64,000 nt of DNA from Streptomyces venezuelae (GCF_008642315.1 NZ_CP029192.1:248001-312000); one strand, 5' to 3'; numbered from the stretch's first letter, positions 16,096-25,259 are shown. Numbers and translations are program-made. Notes: generated by a model not told the origin, from the sequence alone.

Positions 16096-17742
16096 TCAGC
16101 CCCTGAACCTGAGCGTCCGCTCCGGCGAGGCGTTGCCGTGCGCGTCCACCGCGCGCACCCTCGCCACGTAGCGTGCGCCCTTCTTCGCGGCGGGGAGGGG
16201 GATGTCCAGGGAGTTGGGGCGGGGCATGAAGTAGTACTCGGACAGGACCTTCGACGAGAGCAGCTTCGTGCCGGTCGCCGTGTTCTCGACGTCGACGCGG
16301 TAGTGGTGCACCATCTGGTCGTCGCGGGCCTGCCGGACGCGCAGGGCCCGGCCGCCGTCGACGAGGGCCAGCGGGTGGCGGTCCGTGAACTCCGGTGCGG
16401 TCTTGTTCCGTCGGGCGTCGGTGTAGGTGAAGCCGTCCTTGATCTGCTGCGGGCTGTCGCCCTTGAGGCGTACGGTCCAGGTCGGCCCGCTGAGGGTGCC
16501 CGCGCTGGCGTACGGGGGCTGCCAGTCGGCCGACCACGTGCCGCCGGTGTAGATGTCGTGCTTGTCGGCGGCCATGTTGACCCGCGCGATCTCCGTGCGG
16601 TCGCGGTACACCTCGACGAACAGGGCCTGCGCGGTCGGTGCCTCGAAGCGGTCCGCGAGCCCCGTCTCCGTGACGGCCCGGTAGCCGTGGTCCATCTCGA
16701 CGTACGACATCGAGCCGTCGTTCACGGCGGTGAAGTCGCGCTGGTGGACGGAGCGTTCGTCGTTGATGTTCAGGTGCGAGTGGCCGGAGAAGTACATCAC
16801 CTGCGGGTGGGCGGCGAGGTCCTCGGTGAGCCGGGGGTTCGAGGCCTGCTGGCCGTCCATCGCGGTGCCGGGGGCGGGCCGGTGGCCCTGCACGAGGACG
16901 GGGGTGCGGGCGTTCGCGGGGTCCGCGGTGATCTCGGCGAGCCGCTTCCTGAGCCAGGCGCGCTGGGCGCGGTCCGACTCGTACGTCTCCGTGTTCACGG
17001 TGAACAGGTGCAGGCCGCGCACGGTCGACTCGTAGTAACCGCCGCCCGAGTCGGGGAACCAGGCGCGCGGATAGTGGGCGCGCATGTCGGCGAGGCTCGC
17101 GTCGTGGTTGCCGTGGGAGAGCAGGACCTGGGTGCCGTCCATGCCCTTGCGCTTCAGGTTGGCGCGGAAGATCTCGGAGACGATGCGGTGGTCGCCGCCG
17201 CGGCCGTCGCCGTTGTCGTTGATCATGTCGCCGTTGGAGAGGATCGCGTCCGGCTCGGGGAAGACCGACCCGATGGTGTCGAAGAAGCTCTCGTACTTCT
17301 TGTCGCTCTTCGCGTGGTCCCCGATGTGCACGTCGGACATGACGACGAGGCGTGCGACGGGCTTCTCCTTGCCCCGGACGAGATACCCGGCCGACACCGG
17401 GACGCTCGACCGGCCACCGCGGAACGCGACAGCGGTGACGTTGGTGTCCTTGGTGAGGCGCAGCGGCCGGCCCGGCACGAAGGCACGGTCCGTGCGGGTG
17501 GGCGTCGTGCCGTCCAGGGTGTAGCGGACCGTGGTGCCGCGTTCGGCCCGCAGGGTCAGGGAGACGGGGCGTTCGTACCGGCCGCCGGTCGTGGCGAACG
17601 TCGGCGGCGCGGGGGTGGTGTGCGCGGCGGTGGCGCGGGGCGCCACCCCGGCCGGCGAGGCGGTCGGGGCGGTCGCGTGGGCGGCGGCCGGGAGCAGCAG
17701 CGCCAGGGACGCAGCGGTGATCACGAAGGGGGTACGTCTCAC
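16096..17742 (-). CDS. Secreted metallophosphoesterase with N-terminal Fn3-like domain
   Basis: A 548-residue exported protein. A signal peptide ('RRTPFVITAASLALLLPAAAHA') is followed by a chitobiase/Fn3-like module ('YERPVSLTLRAERGTTVRYTLDGTTPT'). The calcineurin-like phosphoesterase domain then carries the full metal motif set: 'MSDVHIGD', 'SNGDMINDN', 'LSHGNHDAS' and 'FSGHSHLNIND'. A C-terminal beta domain ends with 'ASPERTLRFRG'. Such secreted enzymes release phosphate from phosphoesters outside the cell. A 28-base inverted repeat lies about 80 bases upstream and may control it. The gene converges on the rodlin gene across a strong hairpin. The domain call is secure; the substrate is not known. 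Confidence 0.87.
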   Translation of the reverse strand: MRRTPFVITAASLALLLPAAAHATAPTASPAGVAPRATAAHTTPAPPTFATTGGRYERPVSLTLRAERGTTVRYTLDGTTPTRTDRAFVPGRPLRLTKDTNVTAVAFRGGRSSVPVSAGYLVRGKEKPVARLVVMSDVHIGDHAKSDKKYESFFDTIGSVFPEPDAILSNGDMINDNGDGRGGDHRIVSEIFRANLKRKGMDGTQVLLSHGNHDASLADMRAHYPRAWFPDSGGGYYESTVRGLHLFTVNTETYESDRAQRAWLRKRLAEITADPANARTPVLVQGHRPAPGTAMDGQQASNPRLTEDLAAHPQVMYFSGHSHLNINDERSVHQRDFTAVNDGSMSYVEMDHGYRAVTETGLADRFEAPTAQALFVEVYRDRTEIARVNMAADKHDIYTGGTWSADWQPPYASAGTLSGPTWTVRLKGDSPQQIKDGFTYTDARRNKTAPEFTDRHPLALVDGGRALRVRQARDDQMVHHYRVDVENTATGTKLLSSKVLSEYYFMPRPNSLDIPLPAAKKGARYVARVRAVDAHGNASPERTLRFRG

Positions 17743-17823
17743 GGGGTCCGGATCCTTGCCTCTGGCCGGGCCTACGGTGCGTGCCGCCCGGCGTGAACTC
17801 CCGCGACGTTAGAACCCGTTGAT

Positions 17824-17851
17824 GAGGTAACGAGGCCAGACCAGTTACCTC
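17824..17851. promoter_or_regulatory. 8-base inverted repeat upstream of the phosphoesterase gene
   Basis: Perfect arms gaggtaac (17824-17831) and gttacctc (17844-17851) are separated by 12 bases in the 198-base gap between the phosphoesterase and sigma-factor genes. On the coding strand the arm reads gttacct, only loosely like a Pho-box repeat. It could be an operator for an unknown regulator. No second direct-repeat unit was seen, so PhoP control is not claimed. Confidence 0.4.
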
Positions 17852-17940
17852 CTGGTGACTCACCCGTGAACCACTGCCGTCGGCGTGCGACGTGCCGGGC
17901 GCGCCCGTGGGACCGGCGCACCCGGCACGCGGCGTCCGCC

Positions 17941-18870
17941 CTACTCGTGCGCGAGCATTCCCGAGCGCAGACGGGCCAGTGTCTTGGACAGCAGCCGTGA
18001 GACGTGCATCTGCGAGATGCCCATGACGTTGCCGATCTCGGCCTGCGTCATCTCCTGGCCGAAGCGCATCTCGATGATCCGGCGCTCCCGTTCGTCGAGC
18101 TCCGCGAGGAGCGGGGCCAGGGCGTGGATGTTCTCGACGACCTCGATGGCCGGGTCGGGCTCGCCCAGCACGTCGGCGAGCGAGCGGTTGTTCTTGTGCG
18201 TGGTGCCGTCCTCGCTCCCCCCGTGCTGGGAGTCCAGGGAGCCTGCCGCATAGCCGTTGGCGGCCACGATCACCTCGAGGACCTGCTCCTCGGTCACCGA
18301 CAGGTCCTCGGAGAGTTCACGGACGGTCGGCTCACGGCCGAGCACGGCGAACAGCTTCTCCCGGGACTTGACCAGTTCGGTGCGGAGCTCCTTGAGCCTG
18401 CGCGGTACGTGGACGGCCCAGCTGGTGTCACGGAAGTGACGCTTGATCTCCCCGAGGATGCAGGGGACGGCGAACGACACGAACTCGAATCCGCGGCTCC
18501 TGTCGAACCGGTCGATCGCCTTGATCAGCCCCACCATCCCGACCTGGACGATGTCCTCCAGCTGCCCGTTGCCGCGGTTGCGGAACCGGCCGGCCACATA
18601 GTGCACCAGGGAGACGTTCATCTCGATCAGTGTGTTGCGCGCGTACAGGTAGTCGGCCGATCCCTTCTCAAGGGTCTGGAGCCGGTCGAAGAAGAGCTTC
18701 GACAGCTCGCGGGCGTCCTTCGGTGCGACCTGATCGGCTGCGACGACGCGGGGCAGTCCCACGATCTCGTCCCGCGTCCGCCGTATCGGCTCAACGGCGT
18801 CGTCGACGGCGTCGGCGACGCCCTTCTGCCGAAGAAACATCGTCTGGTTCTCCACGTTCTCGACTTCCAT
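17941..18870 (-). CDS. SigB/SigF/SigG-type RNA polymerase sigma factor
   Basis: A 309-residue group 3 sigma-70 factor. Region 2 is present as 'RNTLIEMNVSLVHYVAGRFRNRG' and 'DIVQVGMVGLIKAIDRFD..RGFEFVSFAVPCILGEIKRHFRD'. Region 3 is 'VPRRLKELR..LVKSREKL..VLGREPTVRELSEDL'. Region 4 is 'ERRIIEMRFGQEMTQAEIGNVMGISQMHVSRLLSKTLARLR'. These are the signatures of the Streptomyces SigB-like general stress and osmotic paralogues (SigB, SigF, SigG, SigH and others), usually controlled by anti-sigma factors. No anti-sigma or anti-anti-sigma gene lies beside it, so the partner is elsewhere. The ATG at 18870 is 8 bases after 'gaggag', which removes a long upstream open stretch as shadow. Confidence 0.9.
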   Translation of the reverse strand: MEVENVENQTMFLRQKGVADAVDDAVEPIRRTRDEIVGLPRVVAADQVAPKDARELSKLFFDRLQTLEKGSADYLYARNTLIEMNVSLVHYVAGRFRNRGNGQLEDIVQVGMVGLIKAIDRFDRSRGFEFVSFAVPCILGEIKRHFRDTSWAVHVPRRLKELRTELVKSREKLFAVLGREPTVRELSEDLSVTEEQVLEVIVAANGYAAGSLDSQHGGSEDGTTHKNNRSLADVLGEPDPAIEVVENIHALAPLLAELDERERRIIEMRFGQEMTQAEIGNVMGISQMHVSRLLSKTLARLRSGMLAHE

Positions 18871-18902
18871 GGCTCGGCTCCTCGGCGTGTCGGCTCGCTG
18901 AC

Positions 18903-19841
18903 TCAGCTCGCCACCACCGTGAAGGGGATGCCTTCGCGGTCCGCCAGAACCGCCTCGCGCCGATGCCCACGTCCCTGTGGCGGGGTGATCACGCGGCCGC
19001 CCCAGCCCACGGCGGCAGCCGCGGCCGAGTCGACGTCGGCCACGCGGAAGCAGGCGTGCCAGCGGTGGCGGCCCTCGAACCCCGGCGGTGTGCCGTCGCG
19101 CAGCGCCGCGACGGTGCGCAGCCCGTCGCGGACCAGGATCTGCCCGTCGACGTACTCCACCTCGCAGCAGTCGCAGGAGGAGTCCGCCCAGTTGAGCGCG
19201 CCCCCGTAGAAGAGGGCCGCGGCGAAGATGTCCCGCGTGAGCAGTTCGAGCCGGGCGACCGGTCCCTCGCCCACCGTCCAGTGCTGGTCGGGAGCCTCCT
19301 CGCGCAGTCCGAACACGGCGTCGTCGGGGCCCGCGGCCACCACGACGCGTCCGGCACCGGTCGTCAGCGGGCCGACGGCCACGGTGGCGCCGCGCTCGTG
19401 GAGCCTGGCCACCGTGACGTCCACGTCCTCGACGGCGAAGTACGGCATCCAGCCCGCGTAGACGCCCAGGTCGGAGGCGGTCTCGCTGATGGTGCCGACC
19501 GGCCTGCCGTTCTGCAGGGCGAGGGACCGCGGCCGGCGCGGCGAGCCGAGCAGTGGCACGTGGCACCAGCCGAGGACCCGGCCGTAGAACTCCTCGGCGG
19601 CCCGGATGTCCCGCGAGGCGAGGCTCAGCCAACAGGGGGCGCCGCGGGCCTTCCCCAGGGTCGGCGGCAGGCTTCCGCCGGACAGGGCGGGCTTGCGGGC
19701 GCCGGTCGGGATCAGGCGGGTGCCTCCGGTCCTACGCGCCGGACCGTCGCCGATCCACACGCGTCGGGCCGACCGGTCCCTGCCGTGCGCTCCCGCGGCC
19801 GGTTCCTCGGCCGCCGCCCGCCGCTCTTGGTCTCTTTCCAT
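18903..19841 (-). CDS. Two-domain VOC (glyoxalase/bleomycin resistance-like) protein
   Basis: A 312-residue protein with a charged, disordered N-terminal segment of about 55 residues and then two VOC modules. Module 1 begins 'GAPCWLSLASRDIRAAEEFYGRVLGW' and ends 'DAVFGLREE'. Module 2 begins 'VARLELLTRDIFAAALFYGGALNW' and ends 'REGIPFTVVAS'. Internal duplication of this kind is common in Streptomyces (CFP-30/cupin-like VOC proteins). The 'SCDCCEVEYVDG' cysteine cluster in module 2 is unusual and could bind a metal or react with electrophiles. The ATG at 19841 follows 'agaggga' by 7 bases. The gene ends 32 bases upstream of the sigma-factor start and may be cotranscribed with it. Confidence 0.8.
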   Translation of the reverse strand: MERDQERRAAAEEPAAGAHGRDRSARRVWIGDGPARRTGGTRLIPTGARKPALSGGSLPPTLGKARGAPCWLSLASRDIRAAEEFYGRVLGWCHVPLLGSPRRPRSLALQNGRPVGTISETASDLGVYAGWMPYFAVEDVDVTVARLHERGATVAVGPLTTGAGRVVVAAGPDDAVFGLREEAPDQHWTVGEGPVARLELLTRDIFAAALFYGGALNWADSSCDCCEVEYVDGQILVRDGLRTVAALRDGTPPGFEGRHRWHACFRVADVDSAAAAAVGWGGRVITPPQGRGHRREAVLADREGIPFTVVAS

Positions 19842-20018
19842 GTCGATGTCCCTCTGCACAACGCTCTCTTCTCACCCGGTATGTGCGGTCCCGCGAGTGG
19901 TTCCGCAAACGGAACCTCACGTACCGGGACCTTCCGCATCGACCTCTGGGACTTAGGCCCTGCGTTCGGTGGCGCGAAAGACCCCGTAATTCGATTGCTC
20001 CGGATTCGCGCTGCTGAC

Positions 20019-20876
20019 ATGGTCACGGCCATGCCGACCTTTGCCGCGCCCGACGGAACCGAGCTCGCCTATCGCGTCGTCGGGGACGGAGGGGGCTCCC
20101 CCGTGATCTGTCTGCCGGGCGGTCCGATGCAGGACTCCGCGTACCTCGGCGATCTCGGGGGCCTTGCCGCGCGTCGGCCGCTGCTCATGCTGGATCTCCG
20201 CGGCACCGGCCGCTCCGCCGTGCCGGAGGACCGCTCCTCGTACCGCTGCGACCGTCTCGTGGACGACGTGGAGGCGCTGCGCGCGCACCTCGGTCTGGAG
20301 GCGATGGATCTGCTGGCGCACTCCGGGGGCACCAATCTCGCGGTGCTCTACGCGGCCCGGCATCCGGAGCGCGTCGCCAGGCTGGTACTGATCACGCCGA
20401 GCGTGATGGCCGTGGGCATCGCGGTCGACGGCTCCGTCCGGCGCGAGACGGCGCTGCTGCGGCGGAAGGAGCCGTGGTTCCCCGCGGCCTTCGCCGCCCT
20501 GGAGGAGATCGTGGCCGGCCGGGCGACGGCCGGGGCCTTCGAGGCGATCGCGCCGTTCGCCTACGGCCGCTGGGACGAGGCGGCACGGGCCCATCGGGCC
20601 GCCGAGGACGGGCAGCGCAACGCCGAGGCGGCCGCCGTGTTCGGGGCCGAGGGCGCCTACGCCCCGGAGGGCACGCGGGCCGCGCTCGCACGGCTGGGGT
20701 GCCCGGTGCTGGTGCTCGCCGGGGAGGCCGACCTGAACTCGCCGCCGCCCGCGATGGCCGAGCTCACGGGGCTGTTCCCGGACGCCGAGCTGGTGGTGCA
20801 GCCCGGCGCCGCGCACTTCCCCTGGCTGGACGACCCGGCCGCGTTCGTGACGGCGGCCGGGTCGTTCATCGGCTGA
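20019..20876 (+). CDS. Alpha/beta hydrolase, proline iminopeptidase-like
   Basis: A 285-residue alpha/beta-hydrolase. It has the oxyanion strand 'CLPGGPMQDSAYLGD', 'LDLRGTGRSA', and the nucleophile elbow 'LLAHSGGTNLAVLYAARHPE' (Ser within A-H-S-G-G). The late 'VLVLAGEADLNSPP' carries the Asp and 'PGAAHFPWLDDP' the His. The pattern 'PGGPG/DLRGTGRS/GGSWG' resembles proline iminopeptidase and related aminopeptidases or esterases, but the HSGG elbow is not the classical GGSWG, so a broader hydrolase label is safer. There are two in-frame ATGs (20019 and 20031), neither with a clear ribosome site. It is divergent from the VOC gene and convergent with the M13 peptidase gene. Confidence 0.78.
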   Translation: MVTAMPTFAAPDGTELAYRVVGDGGGSPVICLPGGPMQDSAYLGDLGGLAARRPLLMLDLRGTGRSAVPEDRSSYRCDRLVDDVEALRAHLGLEAMDLLAHSGGTNLAVLYAARHPERVARLVLITPSVMAVGIAVDGSVRRETALLRRKEPWFPAAFAALEEIVAGRATAGAFEAIAPFAYGRWDEAARAHRAAEDGQRNAEAAAVFGAEGAYAPEGTRAALARLGCPVLVLAGEADLNSPPPAMAELTGLFPDAELVVQPGAAHFPWLDDPAAFVTAAGSFIG

Positions 20877-20891
20877 GGGACTTTGGTCCCT
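20876..20891. terminator. Short hairpin between convergent genes
   Basis: agggac (20876-20881), loop tttg, gtccct (20886-20891), flanked by tgag and ctca. It starts at the last base of the hydrolase stop codon and lies 4 bases from the end of the opposing peptidase gene. A small bidirectional terminator is plausible; the stem is only 6 bases. Confidence 0.45.
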
Positions 20892-20894
20892 GCC

Positions 20895-22862
20895 TCACCA
20901 GATGCGGACGCGCTCCGAGGGGTCGAGCCACAGTCCGTCGCCCTCGGCCGTGCCGAAGGCCTCGTGGAACTCGTCGAGGTTGCGGACGATGTTGGCGCGG
21001 AACTCCGGCGGCGAGTGCGGGTCGATCGTGAGGTACTGCTGCTCCTGCTCCTTGCGGCGCTTGGTCCGCCAGCAGTACGCCCAGTTCTTGAAGAGCCGCT
21101 GCGAGCCGGTCATGCCGTCGCTCTCGGGCATCGGCGCCCCGTCGAGGGCGATGAGGTAGGCCGTGTGCCCGATGGTCAGGCCGCCCAGGTCGCCGATGTT
21201 CTCGCCGACGGTCAGGGAGCCGTTGACGAACTCGCCGGGGAGGTTGCGGGGCGAGAAGGCGTCGTACTGCTTGACGAGCGCCTTGGACTTCGCCTCGAAC
21301 GCGGTCTTGTCGTCGGCGGTCCACCAGTCGTTCAGGTTGCCCGCGCCGTCGTACTGCGCGCCCTGGTCGTCGAAGCCGTGGCCGATCTCGTGGCCGATGA
21401 CCGCGCCGATGCCGCCGTAGTTCTCCGCCGGGTCGGCGTCGGGCGAGAAGAACGGCTTCTGCAGGATGCCCGCGGGGAAGCAGATCTCGTTGGTGCCCGG
21501 GTTGTAGTACGCGTTGACCGTCTGCGGCAGCATGAACCACTCGTCGCGGTCGACCGGCGAGCCGATCTTGCCGAGCTCGCGGTCGGACTCGAACGCAGCC
21601 GCCGCCTGCGCGTTGCCGAGGAGGTCGTCGGGTGAGACCTGGAGTGCGGAGTAGTCGCGGAAGGTGTCGGGGTAGCCGATCTTGGGTCGGAAGGTGGCGA
21701 GCTTCTCGTACGCGCGCTCCTTCGTCTCGTCGGTCATCCAGTCGAGGCGGGCGATCGACTGGCGGTAGGCCTCCAGGAGGTTGGCGACGAGGTCGTCCAT
21801 CTTGGCCTTGGAGGCCGGCGGGAAGTGCCGCGCGACGTACTGCTTGCCGACGGCCTCGCCGATGGAGCCCTCCACGAAGGCGACGGCACGCTTCCAGCGG
21901 GCCCGCATCTCCGGGGTGCCGTTGAGGGTGCGGCCGTAGAACTCGAAGTTGTTCCGCACGAACGCGTCCGTGAGGTACGGCGAGCAGGCACGCAGCACGC
22001 GCGTCAGCAGCCAGTCGCGCCACTGCTCGATCGGCACCTCGGCGAGGAGCCCGGAGAGGTGGGTGAGGTAGGACGGCTGGCGGACGCAGGTCTCCGCGAT
22101 GGTGGCGTCCGAGCCGCCGAGCGCGGTGGCGTAGCCGTGCCAGTCGAACTCCGGCGCCAGCGCGGTGAGCTCGTCGACGGTGGTGAGGTTGTACGTCTTG
22201 AGGACGTCGCGGGTCTCGGCGCGCTCCCAGTGGCCCGCGGCGAGCTTCGTCTCCAGCGCGAGGACGGTCCGCGCGGCCGCCGCCGGGTCGGCGTGCTTGC
22301 CGAGGGTGAGCAGCTCGGTGAGGTACGCGACGTACTTCTCGCGGATCTCGGCGAACTTCTCCTCGCGGTAGTACGACTCGTCGGGGAGACCGAGTCCGCC
22401 CTGGAGGATGTTGAAGAGGTAGCGGTCGGAGTCGCGGTCGTCCGTGTCGACGTACGCGCCGAAGAGGCCGGAGCCGCCGATCCGCTCGAAGCGGCCGATG
22501 AACGCCGCGAGCTCCCGGGTGTCCGACACGGCGAGGGCCTCGTCGATCAGGGGCTCGGCCGGGGCGAGGCCACGGGCGGCGATGGTCTCCTCGTCCATGA
22601 AGGAGGCGTACAGCGCGGCGATCTTGCGGGCGTCCTCGGAGACCTCGCCCCGGCCGGCCGCGACCTCGTCGGCCAGCTCCTGGATGATCGTCTTGACCTG
22701 TTGCTCCGCGGTGTCGGCCAGCTCCACGAAGGGGCCCCAGCTGGAGCGGTCGTCGGGAATCTTCTCGGTGTCCAGCCAGACGCCGTTGACGTGGCCGAAG
22801 AGATCGTCCTGCGGCCGGATCTCGGGGTTCATGCCCGGGCGGGCGTCATCCAGAATGCTCAT
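20895..22862 (-). CDS. M13-family zinc metallopeptidase (PepO/neprilysin-like)
   Basis: A 655-residue enzyme. The N-terminal M13 domain starts 'RPQDDLFGHVNGVWLDTEKIPDDRSSWG', the family's 'D(D/N)(L/F)(F/Y)xxVNG.W' entry. The catalytic domain has the zinc motif 'VIGHEIGHGFDDQG' near residue 487, then 'VGENIGDLGG', which supplies the third zinc ligand Glu. The substrate-binding 'NAYYNPGTNEICFPAGIL' (N-A-Y-Y) and the C-terminal 'RANIVRNLDEFHEAFG' are also present. There is no signal peptide, so the enzyme probably acts in the cytoplasm on peptides, as bacterial PepO does. Length and motif set are normal for the family. It is transcribed alone. Confidence 0.92.
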   Translation of the reverse strand: MSILDDARPGMNPEIRPQDDLFGHVNGVWLDTEKIPDDRSSWGPFVELADTAEQQVKTIIQELADEVAAGRGEVSEDARKIAALYASFMDEETIAARGLAPAEPLIDEALAVSDTRELAAFIGRFERIGGSGLFGAYVDTDDRDSDRYLFNILQGGLGLPDESYYREEKFAEIREKYVAYLTELLTLGKHADPAAAARTVLALETKLAAGHWERAETRDVLKTYNLTTVDELTALAPEFDWHGYATALGGSDATIAETCVRQPSYLTHLSGLLAEVPIEQWRDWLLTRVLRACSPYLTDAFVRNNFEFYGRTLNGTPEMRARWKRAVAFVEGSIGEAVGKQYVARHFPPASKAKMDDLVANLLEAYRQSIARLDWMTDETKERAYEKLATFRPKIGYPDTFRDYSALQVSPDDLLGNAQAAAAFESDRELGKIGSPVDRDEWFMLPQTVNAYYNPGTNEICFPAGILQKPFFSPDADPAENYGGIGAVIGHEIGHGFDDQGAQYDGAGNLNDWWTADDKTAFEAKSKALVKQYDAFSPRNLPGEFVNGSLTVGENIGDLGGLTIGHTAYLIALDGAPMPESDGMTGSQRLFKNWAYCWRTKRRKEQEQQYLTIDPHSPPEFRANIVRNLDEFHEAFGTAEGDGLWLDPSERVRIW

Positions 22863-22992
22863 CCAGGCAGCCTATGCGAGGGGTCGCCCCGGCAAGAGGG
22901 GCTGCGGGGGCCGTTCGGCGAGGAGCGAACAGCGAGCTGCCTCCGGGCGGCCCCGCGGCACGCCAACTCGCGCGCAAAACATCTCAATAGGA

Positions 22993-23007
22993 GCGATAAA
23001 GTATCGC
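22993..23007. promoter_or_regulatory. Small palindrome upstream of 23047 gene
   Basis: gcgata-aag-tatcgc is a perfect 6-base inverted repeat 40 bases before the GTG start at 23047, in a local AT-rich spot (ataggagcgataaagtatcg). It may be an operator or part of the promoter. No regulator can be assigned. Confidence 0.4.
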
Positions 23008-23046
23008 GTCAACCTTCGTACCACTGTGACACCCAGGAGCACCCCT

Positions 23047-24123
23047 GTGACCGTAGCCATCGTCCCGTCCCAGGAAGACGCCGCTTCCGCCGAGGCCACC
23101 GCCGACACGGCCGCCCTGATCGCCGAGGACGCCCGCGACTTCGGGGTCTACGCGCGCACCGGCGGCTGGGCCTTCGGTCTCAAGGTCGCCCGCAGCGTGC
23201 GGCCCGGCGGGCAGAGCGCGGGCGAGACGCCGAAGGTCTCCGCGAAGGAGTTCGCGGAGCTGGCGGGCTGCTCGGCCGACCGCGTCATGCGGTACTACAA
23301 GGCGTGGGACAAGGCCGCCGACGACGGGATGGTGCCGCACTTCGAGGCGCTCTCCCCCGGCATGGACGTGGAACTGCCGGACGCCGACGTCTGGTTGTCG
23401 TACTACAGCGCACGCTCCAGCGCCCTGACCCAGCGCGGCGAGGCGATCACGGAGGCCGCCGAGGCCGAGGGCATCCGCCCCACCAAGGCCCTGGAGGTCG
23501 CGGAGAACCCCACCGCGCTGCGCGCCGCGATCCTCGCCGACCCCGGCACCGCTGAGGCGGCACGCAAGGCTCTGATGGACCGCCTGGACGAGGACCCGGC
23601 GCTCCGCACCGAGCTGGTCCGCGACATCGTGCGCACCGACGACCTCAAGAAGGCCGTGGCGGCCGAGTCCAAGGCCGGCGACCGCGTCGACTACGTCCGC
23701 CAGATCGTGGAGAAGGGTCAGGTCAAGACGCCGGCCGGACAGATGATCGACGTTCCGGCGGAGCTGCGCGAGGAGGCCGAGCGCCACCTGTCCCTCATCG
23801 ACGAGCTGGACGAGGGCGAGGAGTCCGGCGAGTGGGCGCGCGAGGCGTACGACACCGTGCGGGACCTGGTGGCGCAGACCGTCCAGAGCGACCCGGAGCT
23901 GCGGGTGCAGGAGCGGCGGGCGAAGTTCTACAGCAGTCTGCAGAAGGCCACGAAGGTGTTCGAGGAGCTGACGTTCGACGACGTCGATGACATCGACGAC
24001 ATCTACGAGGACGACATGGTGAAGCGCCTGGAGGACCTCCAGCAGGCCATCGGCGCGTGCATCTCGGCTCTTCAGACGGCGATGCCCGTACGTCCCGAGG
24101 CTGATCAGGAGCCCCGCTCGTAG
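23047..24123 (+). CDS. Conserved Streptomyces protein with possible HTH, function unknown
   Basis: A 358-residue soluble acidic protein. Residues about 64-85 ('VSAKEFAELAGCSADRVMRYY') have the shape of a helix-turn-helix, followed by a region rich in Ala, Glu and Asp with many predicted helices. The C-terminal part has an Asp/Glu-rich run ('FDDVDDIDDIYEDD') near residue 310. The N-terminal 'DARDFGVYARTGGWAFGLKVARSV' looks strongly conserved in style, but I do not recognise a named domain. It could be a nucleoid- or plasmid-style DNA-binding protein; this is only a guess from the HTH shape. The GTG at 23047 follows 'aggag' by 8 bases. It stands alone between a divergent peptidase gene and a TPR gene. 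Confidence 0.7.
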   Translation: MTVAIVPSQEDAASAEATADTAALIAEDARDFGVYARTGGWAFGLKVARSVRPGGQSAGETPKVSAKEFAELAGCSADRVMRYYKAWDKAADDGMVPHFEALSPGMDVELPDADVWLSYYSARSSALTQRGEAITEAAEAEGIRPTKALEVAENPTALRAAILADPGTAEAARKALMDRLDEDPALRTELVRDIVRTDDLKKAVAAESKAGDRVDYVRQIVEKGQVKTPAGQMIDVPAELREEAERHLSLIDELDEGEESGEWAREAYDTVRDLVAQTVQSDPELRVQERRAKFYSSLQKATKVFEELTFDDVDDIDDIYEDDMVKRLEDLQQAIGACISALQTAMPVRPEADQEPRS

Positions 24124-24233
24124 CACTCGAGTCGTACGCGAGGACCCCTATCGGGAGGGATTCGCCAGCCCCGGCCCCGCTCGTAGCTTTTTGATCATGT
24201 CGGTTTGCCGAACGATCGAAAGGCTTCGCATCG

Positions 24234-25259
24234 ATGTACGTCAAGGCATTCGCCCCGGAGTACCAGGGCGAGCTGGGCTCGGAGCTGAGCGTGAACTCCT
24301 CTTACGAGGACGTGCGCGCGTCGGCCGGCCGTGCGCTGTCCCGGGCGGACGGCGCGGCCGAGCGGGCGCGCGCGGCGCTGGCGCTCGCGGAGGCGAGCAG
24401 GCGGCTGGGCCGGGTCGACGACGCGGGTGCCGCGTGGCGGCAGAGCTACCGCAGCGCCCGCGCCGCCGGGGACGCGGGGGCCATGGCGTGGGCGCTGTGG
24501 AGTGGCGGCACGCTCGCGCGGCAGTGCGGGGCGCTGCGGCTCGCGCGGCGGCTGCTCGCCCACTCCGTGGAGCTGGCATCGGGCAGCGGTGACCGGCTCG
24601 CCCACGGTTACGCGCTCGCGGGTCTCGCCGAGACGGGACGCATCCAGGGGGACTACGCGGCCGTCGCAGCGCTCCACGAGGAACTGCTCGAACAGGGGCG
24701 GGCGCGCGGCGAGGCGCGGCACATGGTGTGGGCGATGACCGGCATCGCGCAGATGCACCGCAACCGCGGCGATCACGCGAAGGCCCTGGAGCTGTTCGAG
24801 GAGTCGGTGCGGATCGCGACCGACGCGGACGACGCGCGGGGACGCGCCTGGTCGCTGCGGGGCGTGGCCGACGTGCTGTCCCTGCGGGGTGATCCGGACC
24901 GCGCCCTGGAGCTGCTCTCCGAGGCGGAGACCGTGTGCCGGGCCATGGACCTGGCGAGCGCGCTCGCCTACAACCACAAGATGCGCGGCAACGTCCTGTA
25001 CCGCGCCGGGCGTTACGAGGCGGCTCTGGAGACGTACTCCGGCGCCCTCGACGAGTTCACCGCGATGCGCGAGCCGCGCGGCACCGCGCTCTCCCGGCTC
25101 GGCCTGGCCAAGTGCCGGGCGCGGCTGGGGCGCGACCGGGAGGCGACGCTCGCCGAACTGGCGACCCTTGAGGCGGACTTCGACCGCATGGGACTGCGGC
25201 ACGCCCGCGACATGGTCGTCGCGTTCCGGGCCGAGGAGGCGCCCGCCGTCACGGTGTGA
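24234..25259 (+). CDS. Tetratricopeptide-repeat protein
   Basis: A 341-residue protein made almost wholly of helical TPR-type repeats (for example 'GDHAKALELFEESVRIATDADD', 'GDPDRALELLSEAETVCRAMDL' and 'GRYEAALETYSGALDEFTAM'), about eight units of roughly 40 residues. No signal peptide, membrane segment or catalytic domain is seen. The N-terminal 20 residues ('YVKAFAPEYQGELGSELSV') are distinct and may be a targeting or partner-binding tag. TPR proteins act as scaffolds or peptide sensors. The start at 24234 follows 'gaaagg' by 10 bases. The stop overlaps the convergent PPOX gene by 11 bases. A partner cannot be named. Confidence 0.75.
   Translation: MYVKAFAPEYQGELGSELSVNSSYEDVRASAGRALSRADGAAERARAALALAEASRRLGRVDDAGAAWRQSYRSARAAGDAGAMAWALWSGGTLARQCGALRLARRLLAHSVELASGSGDRLAHGYALAGLAETGRIQGDYAAVAALHEELLEQGRARGEARHMVWAMTGIAQMHRNRGDHAKALELFEESVRIATDADDARGRAWSLRGVADVLSLRGDPDRALELLSEAETVCRAMDLASALAYNHKMRGNVLYRAGRYEAALETYSGALDEFTAMREPRGTALSRLGLAKCRARLGRDREATLAELATLEADFDRMGLRHARDMVVAFRAEEAPAVTV

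Noticed and set aside
17824..17851. Pho box for the phosphoesterase gene
   Set aside because: Only an inverted repeat is seen; the direct repeats of about 11 bases that define Streptomyces Pho boxes are missing.
15179..17863. 894-residue minus-strand frame
   Set aside because: It crosses the rodlin gene and runs in the wrong frame through the phosphoesterase gene; composition is Arg/Pro/His-rich. The real proteins are in the other frames.
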